From the NCBI GenBank assembly GCA_002441285.1, contig DJVR01000038.1, positions 1 to 12,221 on the forward strand: 12,221 bases of DNA, written 5' to 3'. A model generated the notes under the pieces. The model searched no databases and was not told where the DNA came from. It worked only from the letters and a program-made list of their open reading frames with translations. Numbering within the stretch: the first letter of the stretch is position 1; the number at the start of each line of letters is the position of its first letter. Positions 6,749-12,221 of this stretch are shown here, in pieces. Both the position numbers and the translations under genes were made by a program. The DNA is from Candidatus Atribacteria bacterium UBA6251. Lineage in GTDB: Bacteria; Atribacterota; Phoenicimicrobiia; Phoenicimicrobiales; Phoenicimicrobiaceae.

Positions 6749-7924
6749 ATGTTAAAATTAAGAGGGCTTTATTATATCACGCATGCTGATAATCTTCCTT
6801 CAATTTTGGATAAAGGGATTTTGTGCCATAAACGCATCCAGGAGGAGAAAATCCAATTTACTCCTATCTACGACGAGGAAATTGTTGAAAGCAGAAAAAA
6901 TATTAAGATGCCCGACAATAAAAGTTTATGGAATTTTGTAAATCTCTATTTTCAACCAAGAAACGCTATGTTATATCGTGTAGCATTCTTCAGTAGAAAA
7001 AACATTGATGATATCATTATTATTGGCATTAAGAGCAGCATCCTAGAAAGACCAGATATCTTCGTTACAACTGGTAATGCTGTAAGTCCACATTCAGAAA
7101 TTCTGACCGCATCAGAAGCAAAAAAGAATATTAAAAATATAAAGGCAAAAACTGAAAAAGAATGGTGGGCATCTGAAGATGGTTCTAAAAGAGAGTTAAT
7201 GGCTGAATGTTTACTTCCAGACAGAGTATCTCGTGACAATATTCAGGAAATCTATGTGCCCAGTCGTAATGTTATAAATAAAGTAAAATCTATAACTAGA
7301 GACCCAAAAATTCCTGTCATTCCAGAACCATCCCTGTTTTTTCTCCCTTCTCGAAAAATTGATCTCACTAAAAATCTTTCTCTTGTTGAGGGAGATATGT
7401 TTTTCTCAAGAAGCCAAACGCTTACTATAAGCGTTAATACTGTAGGTGTCATGGGAAAGGGGCTTGCGTCAAGAGCTAAGTATCAATTTCCTGATGTGTA
7501 TGTGGCTTATCAGGATTTATGCAGAGACAAAACTCTCAAAATGGGTAAACCTTATCTTTATAAACGAGAAACATCATTAGATTATATATTAGCGGATGAA
7601 GCGCAAAGATTATCAAATATAAATTTGGAAACCTGGTTCCTCCTTTTCCCTACAAAACGTCATTGGAAAGAGATGGCAGATATTAAAGGTATTGAAGAGG
7701 GGTTGAAATTTGTTGTTAACAATTATAAAAAGGAAGGTATAAAATCTTTATCTATACCAGCACTTGGATGTGGACTTGGCTGGCTGGATTGGGGAACAGT
7801 TGGACCATTACTTTGCTGTTATTTACAGGAATTAAATATACCAGTTAATTTATATCTACCTGTAGAAAGAAAAATTCCCGATGACCAGCTTTCTAATGAC
7901 TTCTTATTAGGAAAGAATTTATGA
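6749..7924 (+). CDS. DarT-DarG-type fusion: DNA ADP-ribosyltransferase plus macrodomain
   Basis: A 391-residue protein with two recognisable halves. Residues about 5-180 are DarT-like (DUF4433): GLYYITHADNLPSILDKGI at the start, the NAD-site arginine in NLYFQPRNAML (R71), the FVTTGNAV loop and the catalytic glutamate in ELMAECLLPDRV (E153). DarT adds ADP-ribose from NAD to thymidine in single-stranded DNA. Residues about 205-375 are a DarG-type macrodomain, which removes that mark: VEGDMFF, SVNTVGVMGKGLA (N230), FPTKRHW (K303, matching the catalytic lysine of DarG as I recall it) and PALGCGLGWLDW. In the usual darTG operon these are two proteins, and DarG has a further C-terminal domain that binds and blocks DarT. 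Here toxin and antidote share one chain and that extra domain is absent. GGAGGTG (6738-6744) supports the start. The gene lies between two attC-like sites. No frameshift or missing core residue is apparent. Confidence 0.9.
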   Translation: MLKLRGLYYITHADNLPSILDKGILCHKRIQEEKIQFTPIYDEEIVESRKNIKMPDNKSLWNFVNLYFQPRNAMLYRVAFFSRKNIDDIIIIGIKSSILERPDIFVTTGNAVSPHSEILTASEAKKNIKNIKAKTEKEWWASEDGSKRELMAECLLPDRVSRDNIQEIYVPSRNVINKVKSITRDPKIPVIPEPSLFFLPSRKIDLTKNLSLVEGDMFFSRSQTLTISVNTVGVMGKGLASRAKYQFPDVYVAYQDLCRDKTLKMGKPYLYKRETSLDYILADEAQRLSNINLETWFLLFPTKRHWKEMADIKGIEEGLKFVVNNYKKEGIKSLSIPALGCGLGWLDWGTVGPLLCCYLQELNIPVNLYLPVERKIPDDQLSNDFLLGKNL

Positions 7925-7992
7925 ACATAGAAAAATACCTTACCCTAAACAGATACTTACTGAGACACGGCACAACGTATAACACAGCATGA
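7921..7992 (+). CDS. Possible 23-residue ORF overlapping the fusion gene stop (ATGA)
   Basis: ATG at 7921 overlaps the preceding TGA as ATGA, a common coupling arrangement. It encodes MNIEKYLTLNRYLLRHGTTY and three more residues, stopping at 7990-7992. Its 3' end runs through the R'' box of attC-like site 3 (7977-7983), so the frame may be the cut-off start of a gene that once continued beyond this point. No domain is recognisable and chance cannot be excluded. Confidence 0.22.
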   Translation: MNIEKYLTLNRYLLRHGTTYNTA

Positions 7993-8065
7993 AAGGTTCG
8001 TGCCTTGCGGCGCTTACCCAAATTTTTGCTAAGTAAAAACTTCTTTTATGCTGGGAACGTTAAGT
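7977..8065 (+). other. attC-like site 3, 3' end of the DarT-DarG unit
   Basis: R'' is GTATAAC (7977-7983). The arms CAGCATGAAAG (7985-7995) and CTTTTATGCTG (8043-8053) pair over 11 bases with one G-T wobble, and the loop carries CCCAAATT. R' is GTTAAGT (8059-8065). The R'' does not match this R' fully but is the exact complement of the GTTATAC at 6673, the start of the same unit. The R' TTAAGT instead belongs to the next unit. That is the pattern expected of inserted cassettes. Confidence 0.8.
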
Positions 8066-8084
8066 GACATTGGGCTTCGGGGCG

Positions 8085-8591
8085 ATGATGATTATGAAAA
8101 TAACATTTGAAGAATTAGCTGAAATCATTTTCAAGGAAATAATACCAAAACTGGAAAATAACGTCGGGGTAGGAATATTTGCTAAATAGAGGGCAAAATT
8201 TGAAGGTTGGTTAAAAGTAGAATTATGCGAAAGTTTATCAAAATGTTTTCCAGCTATCACTCCAGAAAGGGATAGAATCGATATTACTTTTGATGATTGG
8301 GCAATAGAACTTAAAACTGTCAATACTAACTACAGATATGAAAACGTCGAGAACAAAACACGACCAATTACCAAGAATATTCAAGGAGTAATCGATGATA
8401 TCAAAAATCTAAAATCGACTGATTATGCTAAAAAAACTATCTTGTTCATAGTCTTTCCCGCAACTCACAGTCATAGAAATTGGAAAATTCACTTACAAAA
8501 ATTCTCCGGATTATTAAAAGATATGAAATATAAAGAGTTTAGATTCAAAAACGACGCCCCGGGGGTGATATATTTTGGTTCAATACAATAA
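8085..8591 (+). pseudogene. PD-(D/E)XK-like nuclease-family gene interrupted by one amber codon
   Basis: An open frame from ATG 8085 (or 8088 or 8094) to TAA 8589-8591, about 168 codons, is broken only by TAG at 8187-8189. Upstream it reads MKITFEELAEIIFKEIIPKL; downstream RAKFEGWLKVELCESL. A DITFDDWAIELKTVNTNY segment has the spacing of a PD-(D/E)XK metal site (D...ExK). Later come KKTILFIVFPATHSHRNW and a C-terminal IYFGSIQ. CAG to TAG (Gln to stop) is the simplest change, since KQRAKFEGW would read naturally. No good internal start follows the TAG before most of the domain, so the longer half is probably not made alone. The frame beyond the stop is clean, so the damage looks recent. The gene stops in CAATAAC, like the other cassette genes. 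The exact family and its substrate are not certain. Confidence 0.7.
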
Positions 8592-8642
8592 CGTCCCTCC
8601 GCCCAACGTTACGGTGCTTCGCATCATTCCCCTATCAGGGTC
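8585..8642 (+). other. attC debris in front of site 4
   Basis: CAATAAC (8586-8592) overlaps the gene stop, and GCCCAAC (8601-8607) is a perfect RYYYAAC box. GTTACGG and TGCTTCGCATCATTCCCC follow, resembling the left halves of the other sites. CTCCGCCC (8597-8604) is the reverse complement of GGGCGGAG (8721-8728) on the far side of site 4, so one old site may have been split by another. The pieces are seen; their history is inferred. Confidence 0.4.
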
Positions 8643-8714
8643 ACTTAACAGCGAACATACGGCTACGCTCAAATTCGGCAAAGCCGAACTTCGTATAGCC
8701 CGATTCCGTTAGAT
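8643..8714 (+). other. attC-like site 4, 3' end of the nuclease-like unit
   Basis: R'' is ACTTAAC (8643-8649), the exact complement of GTTAAGT at 8059-8065, which opens the same unit. R' is GTTAGAT (8708-8714). The arms pair imperfectly: GCGAACATACGGCTACG against CTTCGTATAGCCCGATTCC with bulges, and ATTCGGC-AAA-GCCGAA forms the tip. It is more worn than sites 1-3. No partner ATCTAAC box was found downstream, so the array appears to end or be truncated here. Confidence 0.65.
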
Positions 8715-8773
8715 GAAATCGGGCGGAGCGGTAGCTCGGAAAGAAAATATTTAAAAATAGGAAGTGATAAATT

Positions 8774-9046
8774 ATGAATATGAATCAAAAACATGAAAAG
8801 GAAAAACGATTGTGGATGTTGGGATTTCTGGGTTTCTTAGGATTCTTAGGATTTTAAGAATTTGAATACCACAATCCCTGGTCTCTGTTCCTATTCTGCC
8901 TCTTTAGCCTCTTTTCTTATTTCAGATACTATAAAGAAGAACTCAAATATCTGGGCTTACTTGGAATAATCGGTTTAATGGTAGCGATACGGGGGATTGT
9001 AGGTTTAATTGGGGAGCAGGCTCGGAACGCAGGCATAAGAATTTAA
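8774..9046 (+). pseudogene. Small membrane protein with LGF repeats, broken by a TAA
   Basis: Ninety codons in one frame from ATG 8774, preceded by AGGAAGTG (8759-8766), interrupted only by TAA at 8855-8857. The first part carries a charged N-terminus followed by LGFLGFLGFLGF. After the stop it continues EFEYHNPWSLFLFCLFSLF, then YFRYYKEELKYLGLLGIIGL and ends IGEQARNAGIRI. This is a compact, two- to three-helix membrane protein resembling the LGF-repeat DUF3796-type family as I remember it. Function is unknown. A clean frame on both sides of one stop suggests a recent nonsense mutation. A 27-residue peptide is all that should be made. Confidence 0.6.
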
Positions 9047-9230
9047 CTCAAGAAAAAATTGCCAGACAGCTTGGAATTTCCCAACCAGCAGTCCGCCTGA
9101 AGTTATTGGTTTTTTAATTGCTGCAAAGTCAATATTACGATTTGGTGAGATTCGCTCTCCAGATAGTCGAAAAGAGGCGGAATATATCTTAATAAAAAAT
9201 AGGGATCCATCCTATTTCTTAGATAAGTGA
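9040..9230 (+). pseudogene. Collapsed satD / DUF3307-like remnant
   Basis: At 9040-9117 one frame reads NLTQEKIARQLGISQPAVRL, a helix-turn-helix like that at the C-terminus of SatD-type regulators, and then stops. From about 9108 a second frame reads VIGFLIAAKSILRFGEIRSP and DSRKEAEYILI, then stops at 9228-9230. The latter resembles the C-terminus of DUF3307 membrane proteins, which in other genomes sit next to satD. The two tails are abutted, so the middle of the pair has been deleted. Both family names come from memory of their sequence patterns. Confidence 0.45.
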
Positions 9231-9399
9231 TATTGCAAGACCTGACCCCTATATCACATCTAAGAAGAAGAAAGCATTAGTGGTTATCTCCAAGAAGATA
9301 GTAACGGTGATCTATAACCTAATAAAAAAGCAGACAGAATACCAGGCAGAATTAGTACTTGGTGAGTTTAGAAAGAACCAGATAAGACAAGCTGCCTAA
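9223..9399 (+). pseudogene. C-terminal fragment of an IS110-like transposase
   Basis: An open stretch to TAA 9397-9399 reads TSKKKKALVVISKKIVTVIY followed by NLIKKQTEYQ and a charged tail RKNQIRQAA. This resembles the end of IS110/IS116-type transposases, where a (K)KALVAIARK...IIYxMLK segment is typical. There is no start and none of the DEDD catalytic domain or the serine-containing domain before this tail, so it is a dead remnant. The family assignment is moderate. Confidence 0.45.
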
Positions 9400-9660
9400 A
9401 GAATTAAGAAACCAAAGACCGATAAGGCGGAGATAAGAAGGATTCCTCCATTAGGGCATGACCCAGTAATAAAGCTTAAAAGCTATCTCCGCTTTTATCC
9501 CTAAAACAGAACGAAGGAATGTAAGGGCATAGACCCCGAGAGTTATGATAGGGTAAGTTTTAGGATAATATCGGCCAATAGATTCGAAATTCTTCGCATT
9601 CCTATGAATGACGGAGATATTTAAAGAAAAACTTTCAAAAAAAGAGATAGGAGGAAATTA
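9400..9660 (+). other. Non-coding stretch with a long inverted repeat
   Basis: No convincing gene is seen. GCGGAGATA (9427-9435) pairs with TATCTCCGC (9484-9492), and GATAA/TTATC just outside extend the stem past a small bulge, giving about 14 pairs around a 48-base loop. It follows the transposase fragment directly, so it could be part of the element's 3' non-coding end. A purine-rich AGGAGG at about 9651-9656 precedes only a six-codon frame. Confidence 0.4.
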
Positions 9661-9699
9661 TATTGATTATTACAATTTTTTAATAAATCCGTGGACGAC

Positions 9700-9859
9700 C
9701 AGTTGTTCCCTAGTTCATAGCTAGTGGTGTAGGGAATGATTCGGATTTCAAATTAAATCATTCAGATTGGAAATTATTCTAATCTTCTTCCTTACTACTT
9801 CGATTAATAAAATATTTAAAAACTATAAGCCCTTTATTTAAGGGTTTTCTATTTTTTTT
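9700..9859 (+). ncRNA. Possible structured RNA ending at a terminator
   Basis: TTCCCTA (9706-9712) can pair with TAGGGAA (9730-9736), with CTAG repeated inside the loop. GAATGATT (9734-9741) can pair with AATCATTC (9756-9763). The two stems share bases 9734-9736 and so compete. An intrinsic terminator follows. The layout suits a small RNA or attenuator, but no known family is recognised and no promoter was identified. Confidence 0.25.
9826..9859 (+). terminator. Intrinsic terminator
   Basis: CCCTT (9830-9834), loop TATTT, AAGGG (9840-9844), with flanking A/T pairs that extend the stem, then TTTTCTATTTTTTTT. The reverse strand has an A-rich flank rather than a T tract of equal quality, so it mainly acts rightward. 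Confidence 0.75.
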
Positions 9860-10099
9860 AAAAAAGAAGGATTTTTAAAAGATTTGTTGAATATAAAAGA
9901 TATAAAGAATGAGCTAAAAGAAAGTTTGAAGCCTTCTTGGAAGTCCAAAGTTCCAGCCTAACTGATATTTTTAATATATTTGGCTTTATGAAATTAGTAG
10001 AATACACCTGCACGATTTTAACTAAAAGAGAGGTATTTTATATTTTAAAGAATTACCAGGCATTAAAAGAATATACCGGGGTTAGAGGAGGATAAATAA
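9860..10099 (+). other. Region with two overlapping short frames, no firm gene
   Basis: A TTG-start frame (9884-9961) gives LNIKDIKNELKESLKPSWKS and five more residues after AGAAGG at 9865-9870. In another frame, 9913-10095 is open without an early ATG. It reads FEAFLEVQSSSLTDIFNIFG and continues to a 35-residue tail beginning MKLVEYTCTILTKREVFYIL (ATG 9988). The overlap could be one frameshifted gene. No family is recognised. GAGGAGG near its end serves the next gene. Confidence 0.25.
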
Positions 10100-10357
10100 A
10101 TGATTTCTGTTATTATTGTTCTGTCATTATGTGTAGTGATGGGAATGTTTTTAGGAACTATGGCTAAAAATAAGTGATATAATTATTGGAGATGGTTTTT
10201 TCTTGGTTGCATACCTGCCATTTTTCCTTTTGCTTTTATCTGGATAATTATAATAAAACCAGCGACTTTTCTAGAATTCAAAGATACGGAAATATTGAAT
10301 GATAAAGATAGTAAGTTTATAAGAAAAATGAAAGAGTTTGATAGGACGCATAAATAA
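10100..10357 (+). pseudogene. Small membrane protein broken by a TGA
   Basis: Eighty-five codons in one frame from ATG 10100, with a strong GAGGAGG (10085-10091) upstream, are interrupted only by TGA at 10175-10177. The part before is a single hydrophobic helix (MISVIIVLSLCVVMGMFLGT) ending AKNK. The part after is YNYWRWFFLGCIPAIFPFAF, a second helix WIIIIKP and a charged tail ending FDRTHK. The two-helix hairpin with a basic turn (KNK-x-YNYWRW) is common in small bacterial membrane proteins of unknown role. GGA to TGA at the turn would restore a Gly. Large intact genes here have no in-frame TGA, so recoding is unlikely. Confidence 0.55.
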
Positions 10358-10383
10358 AATTAATTCATAAAGTCTGGTGGTAG

Positions 10384-11427
10384 ATGGCAAATAAAGAAAA
10401 AGGGGGTTTTAGTGTGAAAATTAAATGCCCACGATGTGGTTGCGAAAATTATTTTACTGGTCTTGAAGAAGGCAATAAATTTTGTAGTAATTGTAATGAG
10501 CCACTTTTTGAGAAAAAAACACTATTGTTTAATAGCTTTGAGGAGATTTCAGATGCAGCATTTGATGCAATAGCAAATGATAGAAGTACTAAAGATATTT
10601 TAACTATTTTAAAACAGGGAGTGAACTTAATTGATGGATCTACTTCTGAGGATATTGAGAGTTTGAATATTATAGCCTCTTTGTTAGCTTGTCCAAGATT
10701 TAGAGAAATGGAAACTGCGGTTAAGTTTTGGGAACGTATTGTAGAATTAGAACCTTTAAATTTTAGTGCTCTAAAATGTCTGGTTAGTTTTTATATTCAG
10801 CAGAGTCGGAATGAGGATGTGTACCAAAAGGGTAAATTGCTGCTAAAATCTGATTATAGAAATGGTATTGTAAAAGATAAAAAAATAGTGCGGTTGATGG
10901 GGTCATCCGCTAAAGAATTTGGTGTCCAAAATCCAGAAAAATCTACATCCGATTTATATGGTTTTCTTGGAGGCTTTTACTCTGACCATAATGACTATGC
11001 TCTGGCTATTACTGCATTCAATATTGCATTGGAAATTGATCCAAATAATATAGATGCTCTCAACAACATCGCGGTTACATTCTTCCGCAAGAAAGAGTAT
11101 TCTGAAGCATTAAAATATTACAAGAAGTGTCTGGAGTTTACTCCATATGAACTTCAAAAAGAATACAGAGAGTCAATGGAGAAGCACACAATTGATCCCG
11201 CAAGCGCAAAGGGGATCCAAGCAAAAGCAAAAATAAAGCAAATGATAAAAGAAGCTGAGTCCGAGATACTATTCAATATTGGGGAATGTTTATTAATGCT
11301 AAATAAAATGGATGATGCGAGAGATGCGCTCCGGAAGTCAATTGAGAAAAGTGAAAAATTTCCTCATAGAGATTTGTCAGAGGTTGTTGAAGAGATATTA
11401 GCTGAACTTCGGAAGAAGTACAGATAA
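10384..11427 (+). CDS. Zinc-ribbon and TPR-repeat protein
   Basis: A 347-residue, probably cytoplasmic protein. A zinc ribbon opens it: CPRC (15-18) and CSNC (34-37). A helical middle follows, then at about 190-260 two clear TPRs: YGFLGGFYSDHNDYALAITA...ALEIDPNN and LNNIAVTFFRKKEYSEALKY...CLEFTP. A further TPR-like pair lies at about 298-325 (NIGECLLMLNKMDDARDALR). TPRs bind other proteins, so this is probably a scaffold or regulator; no partner is visible. ATG 10384 has only a weak GGTGG upstream. GTG at 10414 (residue 11), seven bases after AGGGGG (10401-10406), is a credible alternative start and would retain the whole zinc ribbon. The gene is intact, unlike most neighbours. It stands downstream of the broken small membrane gene with a 26-base gap. 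Confidence 0.8.
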   Translation: MANKEKGGFSVKIKCPRCGCENYFTGLEEGNKFCSNCNEPLFEKKTLLFNSFEEISDAAFDAIANDRSTKDILTILKQGVNLIDGSTSEDIESLNIIASLLACPRFREMETAVKFWERIVELEPLNFSALKCLVSFYIQQSRNEDVYQKGKLLLKSDYRNGIVKDKKIVRLMGSSAKEFGVQNPEKSTSDLYGFLGGFYSDHNDYALAITAFNIALEIDPNNIDALNNIAVTFFRKKEYSEALKYYKKCLEFTPYELQKEYRESMEKHTIDPASAKGIQAKAKIKQMIKEAESEILFNIGECLLMLNKMDDARDALRKSIEKSEKFPHRDLSEVVEEILAELRKKYR

Positions 11428-11666
11428 AGTTTAGTCAATAATTGGGGCTATTGTACTAACTTAATAATTTGATAACTTTTTATAATTATTGTAAAGAGTC
11501 TGATAAGTTTATATTCCCAACGTCTTCTAAGATGATTAGAACCTGATAGGAGATAATCCTTTATTACATTTTTACCATATTTTAGCAAATTATGGTATGT
11601 CAAATATAAAGAATCAATACCTTATGCCTACCAAAATAAAAAAGTAATAGAAAGGAGATTGATTTA
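11428..11666 (+). other. Intergenic region with an 11-base hairpin
   Basis: No gene is seen. TACCATATTTT (11573-11583), loop AGC, AAATTATGGTA (11587-11597) pairs at 10 of 11 positions. It lacks a T tract, so it is not a standard terminator. It lies about 70 bases before the next start and may be an operator or leader stem. AAAGGAGA at 11651-11658 is the next gene's ribosome binding site. Confidence 0.4.
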
Positions 11667-11897
11667 TTGGGGTTTTTTAAGAAGAAATTATATATTAATA
11701 GATTAACTGCTACTTATCGTATGGTTTATAATTGTGATGATATGACTGCTTTCAAGAATTTAAGGAATAACTATATCGAACAAGAATTAAAACAAATTTT
11801 AGATAATTTGTTAAAATATGAAAAAGAAGGTCATCTTAAAACAATACTTATACTTCAACCTCCCTTTAAAGAAAAAATAGGTATAAGAAGAATATGA
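11667..11897 (+). CDS. Small protein of unknown function, TTG start
   Basis: A 76-residue hydrophilic protein beginning GFFKKKLYINRLTATYRMVY and ending KEKIGIRRI. The TTG start at 11667 is supported by AAAGGAGA (11651-11658) with a 9-base gap. Lys/Glu-rich helices are likely in the centre (NNYIEQELKQILDNLLKYEK). No membrane segment, signal peptide or motif is visible, and the family is not recognised. It may be a real small gene or the start of one cut short. The transposase end to the right raises the second possibility. Confidence 0.45.
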   Translation: MGFFKKKLYINRLTATYRMVYNCDDMTAFKNLRNNYIEQELKQILDNLLKYEKEGHLKTILILQPPFKEKIGIRRI

Positions 11898-12054
11898 AAA
11901 GATGGTGGATAATGGGTTTCGCAATTTTAAATAAATATGACCACATCCCATTTTCTTAGACAATTATTATTTTGTTTTTAAATTAAATAAATTGTATTAA
12001 TTTCATGATGTGTTTACACATTGCCGTTCTTTCCTATACTAAAGATGATACTAT

Positions 12055-12221
12055 TTATCTCGGTTCCGGTAAAGCATATTTTCGCTTACTATCCAGAAAT
12101 TTCTGGTAAGGGATCTTTCCCTTTAACCGGTAACCCTGATTCGTTCTTTTAAAATTGTAATAGTAGATGAAACTATCCAGATCATCCTGTAACTGATCAA
12201 TAGAGGTATACACATTCTTGA
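12055..12221 (-). CDS. IS481-like transposase, C-terminal end (partial)
   Basis: Read from the right edge on the minus strand, the frame gives NVYTSIDQLQDDLDSFIYYY, NFKRTNQGYRLKGKIPYQKF and LDSKRKYALPEPR before TAA at 12055-12057. The YYN(x)xRxxQGYRLKGxxPxxxF pattern is the end of the rve/DDE integrase core in IS481-type transposases. The DDE residues lie outside the window. About 35 bases beyond the stop is TGTGTTTACACA (12009-12020), a short inverted repeat starting TGTG that could be the element's terminus. Whether the complete element is intact cannot be seen. Confidence 0.75.
   Translation of the reverse strand, partial: KNVYTSIDQLQDDLDSFIYYYNFKRTNQGYRLKGKIPYQKFLDSKRKYALPEPR

Noticed and set aside
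8187..8189. TAG as pyrrolysine
   Set aside because: A CAG to TAG mutation explains it simply, and no Pyl gene or context is visible in the window.
10175..10177. TGA read as glycine (alternative genetic code)
   Set aside because: The long intact genes mod, res, the DarT-DarG fusion and the TPR gene contain no in-frame TGA and use TGA as a terminal stop. Nearby broken genes use TAA and TAG as well.

Overview
The window looks like AT-rich bacterial chromosome: Shine-Dalgarno sites, a consensus-like sigma-70 promoter in front of a tRNA-Pro that encodes its own CCA, and many broken or degenerate genes. The lineage cannot be named from the sequence. Several pieces look like decaying accessory DNA: a broken tyrosine recombinase, broken small membrane-protein genes, two transposase remnants and a collapsed satD/DUF3307-like locus.

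Layout. 1-480 holds a frameshifted coding remnant of unknown function. 661-776 is a promoter plus tRNA-Pro(GGG). 932-1195 is a tyrosine recombinase remnant with an internal deletion. 1239-1312 is a repeat- and palindrome-rich segment that resembles an integron recombination site. 1345-5812 is an intact Type III restriction-modification operon (mod, res). 5854-8714 contains four attC-like folded sites separating three compact gene units: a one-TM protein of unknown function, a single-chain fusion of a DarT-type DNA ADP-ribosyltransferase with a DarG-type macrodomain, and a PD-(D/E)XK-like gene broken by an amber codon.

The central reading is that 1306-8714 is an integron-type cassette array. 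Each unit begins with TTATAC, TTAAGT or similar, and ends in an R''-like box that is the exact reverse complement of its own start (6/7 for the Type III unit). Circular cassettes predict this. Two gene stop codons lie inside R'' boxes, also as in cassettes. At least two of the four cargoes (Type III R-M, DarT/DarG) are anti-phage or toxin-antitoxin functions, so the array looks like a defence-loaded integron whose recombinase may be the broken gene just upstream.

8715-12221 is different and mostly relict: two small membrane-protein genes with one in-frame stop each, a fused satD/DUF3307-like remnant, an IS110-like transposase tail, a structured non-coding stretch ending in an intrinsic terminator, an intact zinc-ribbon/TPR protein, a small TTG-start ORF, and the C-terminal end of an IS481-like transposase running in from the right on the minus strand.
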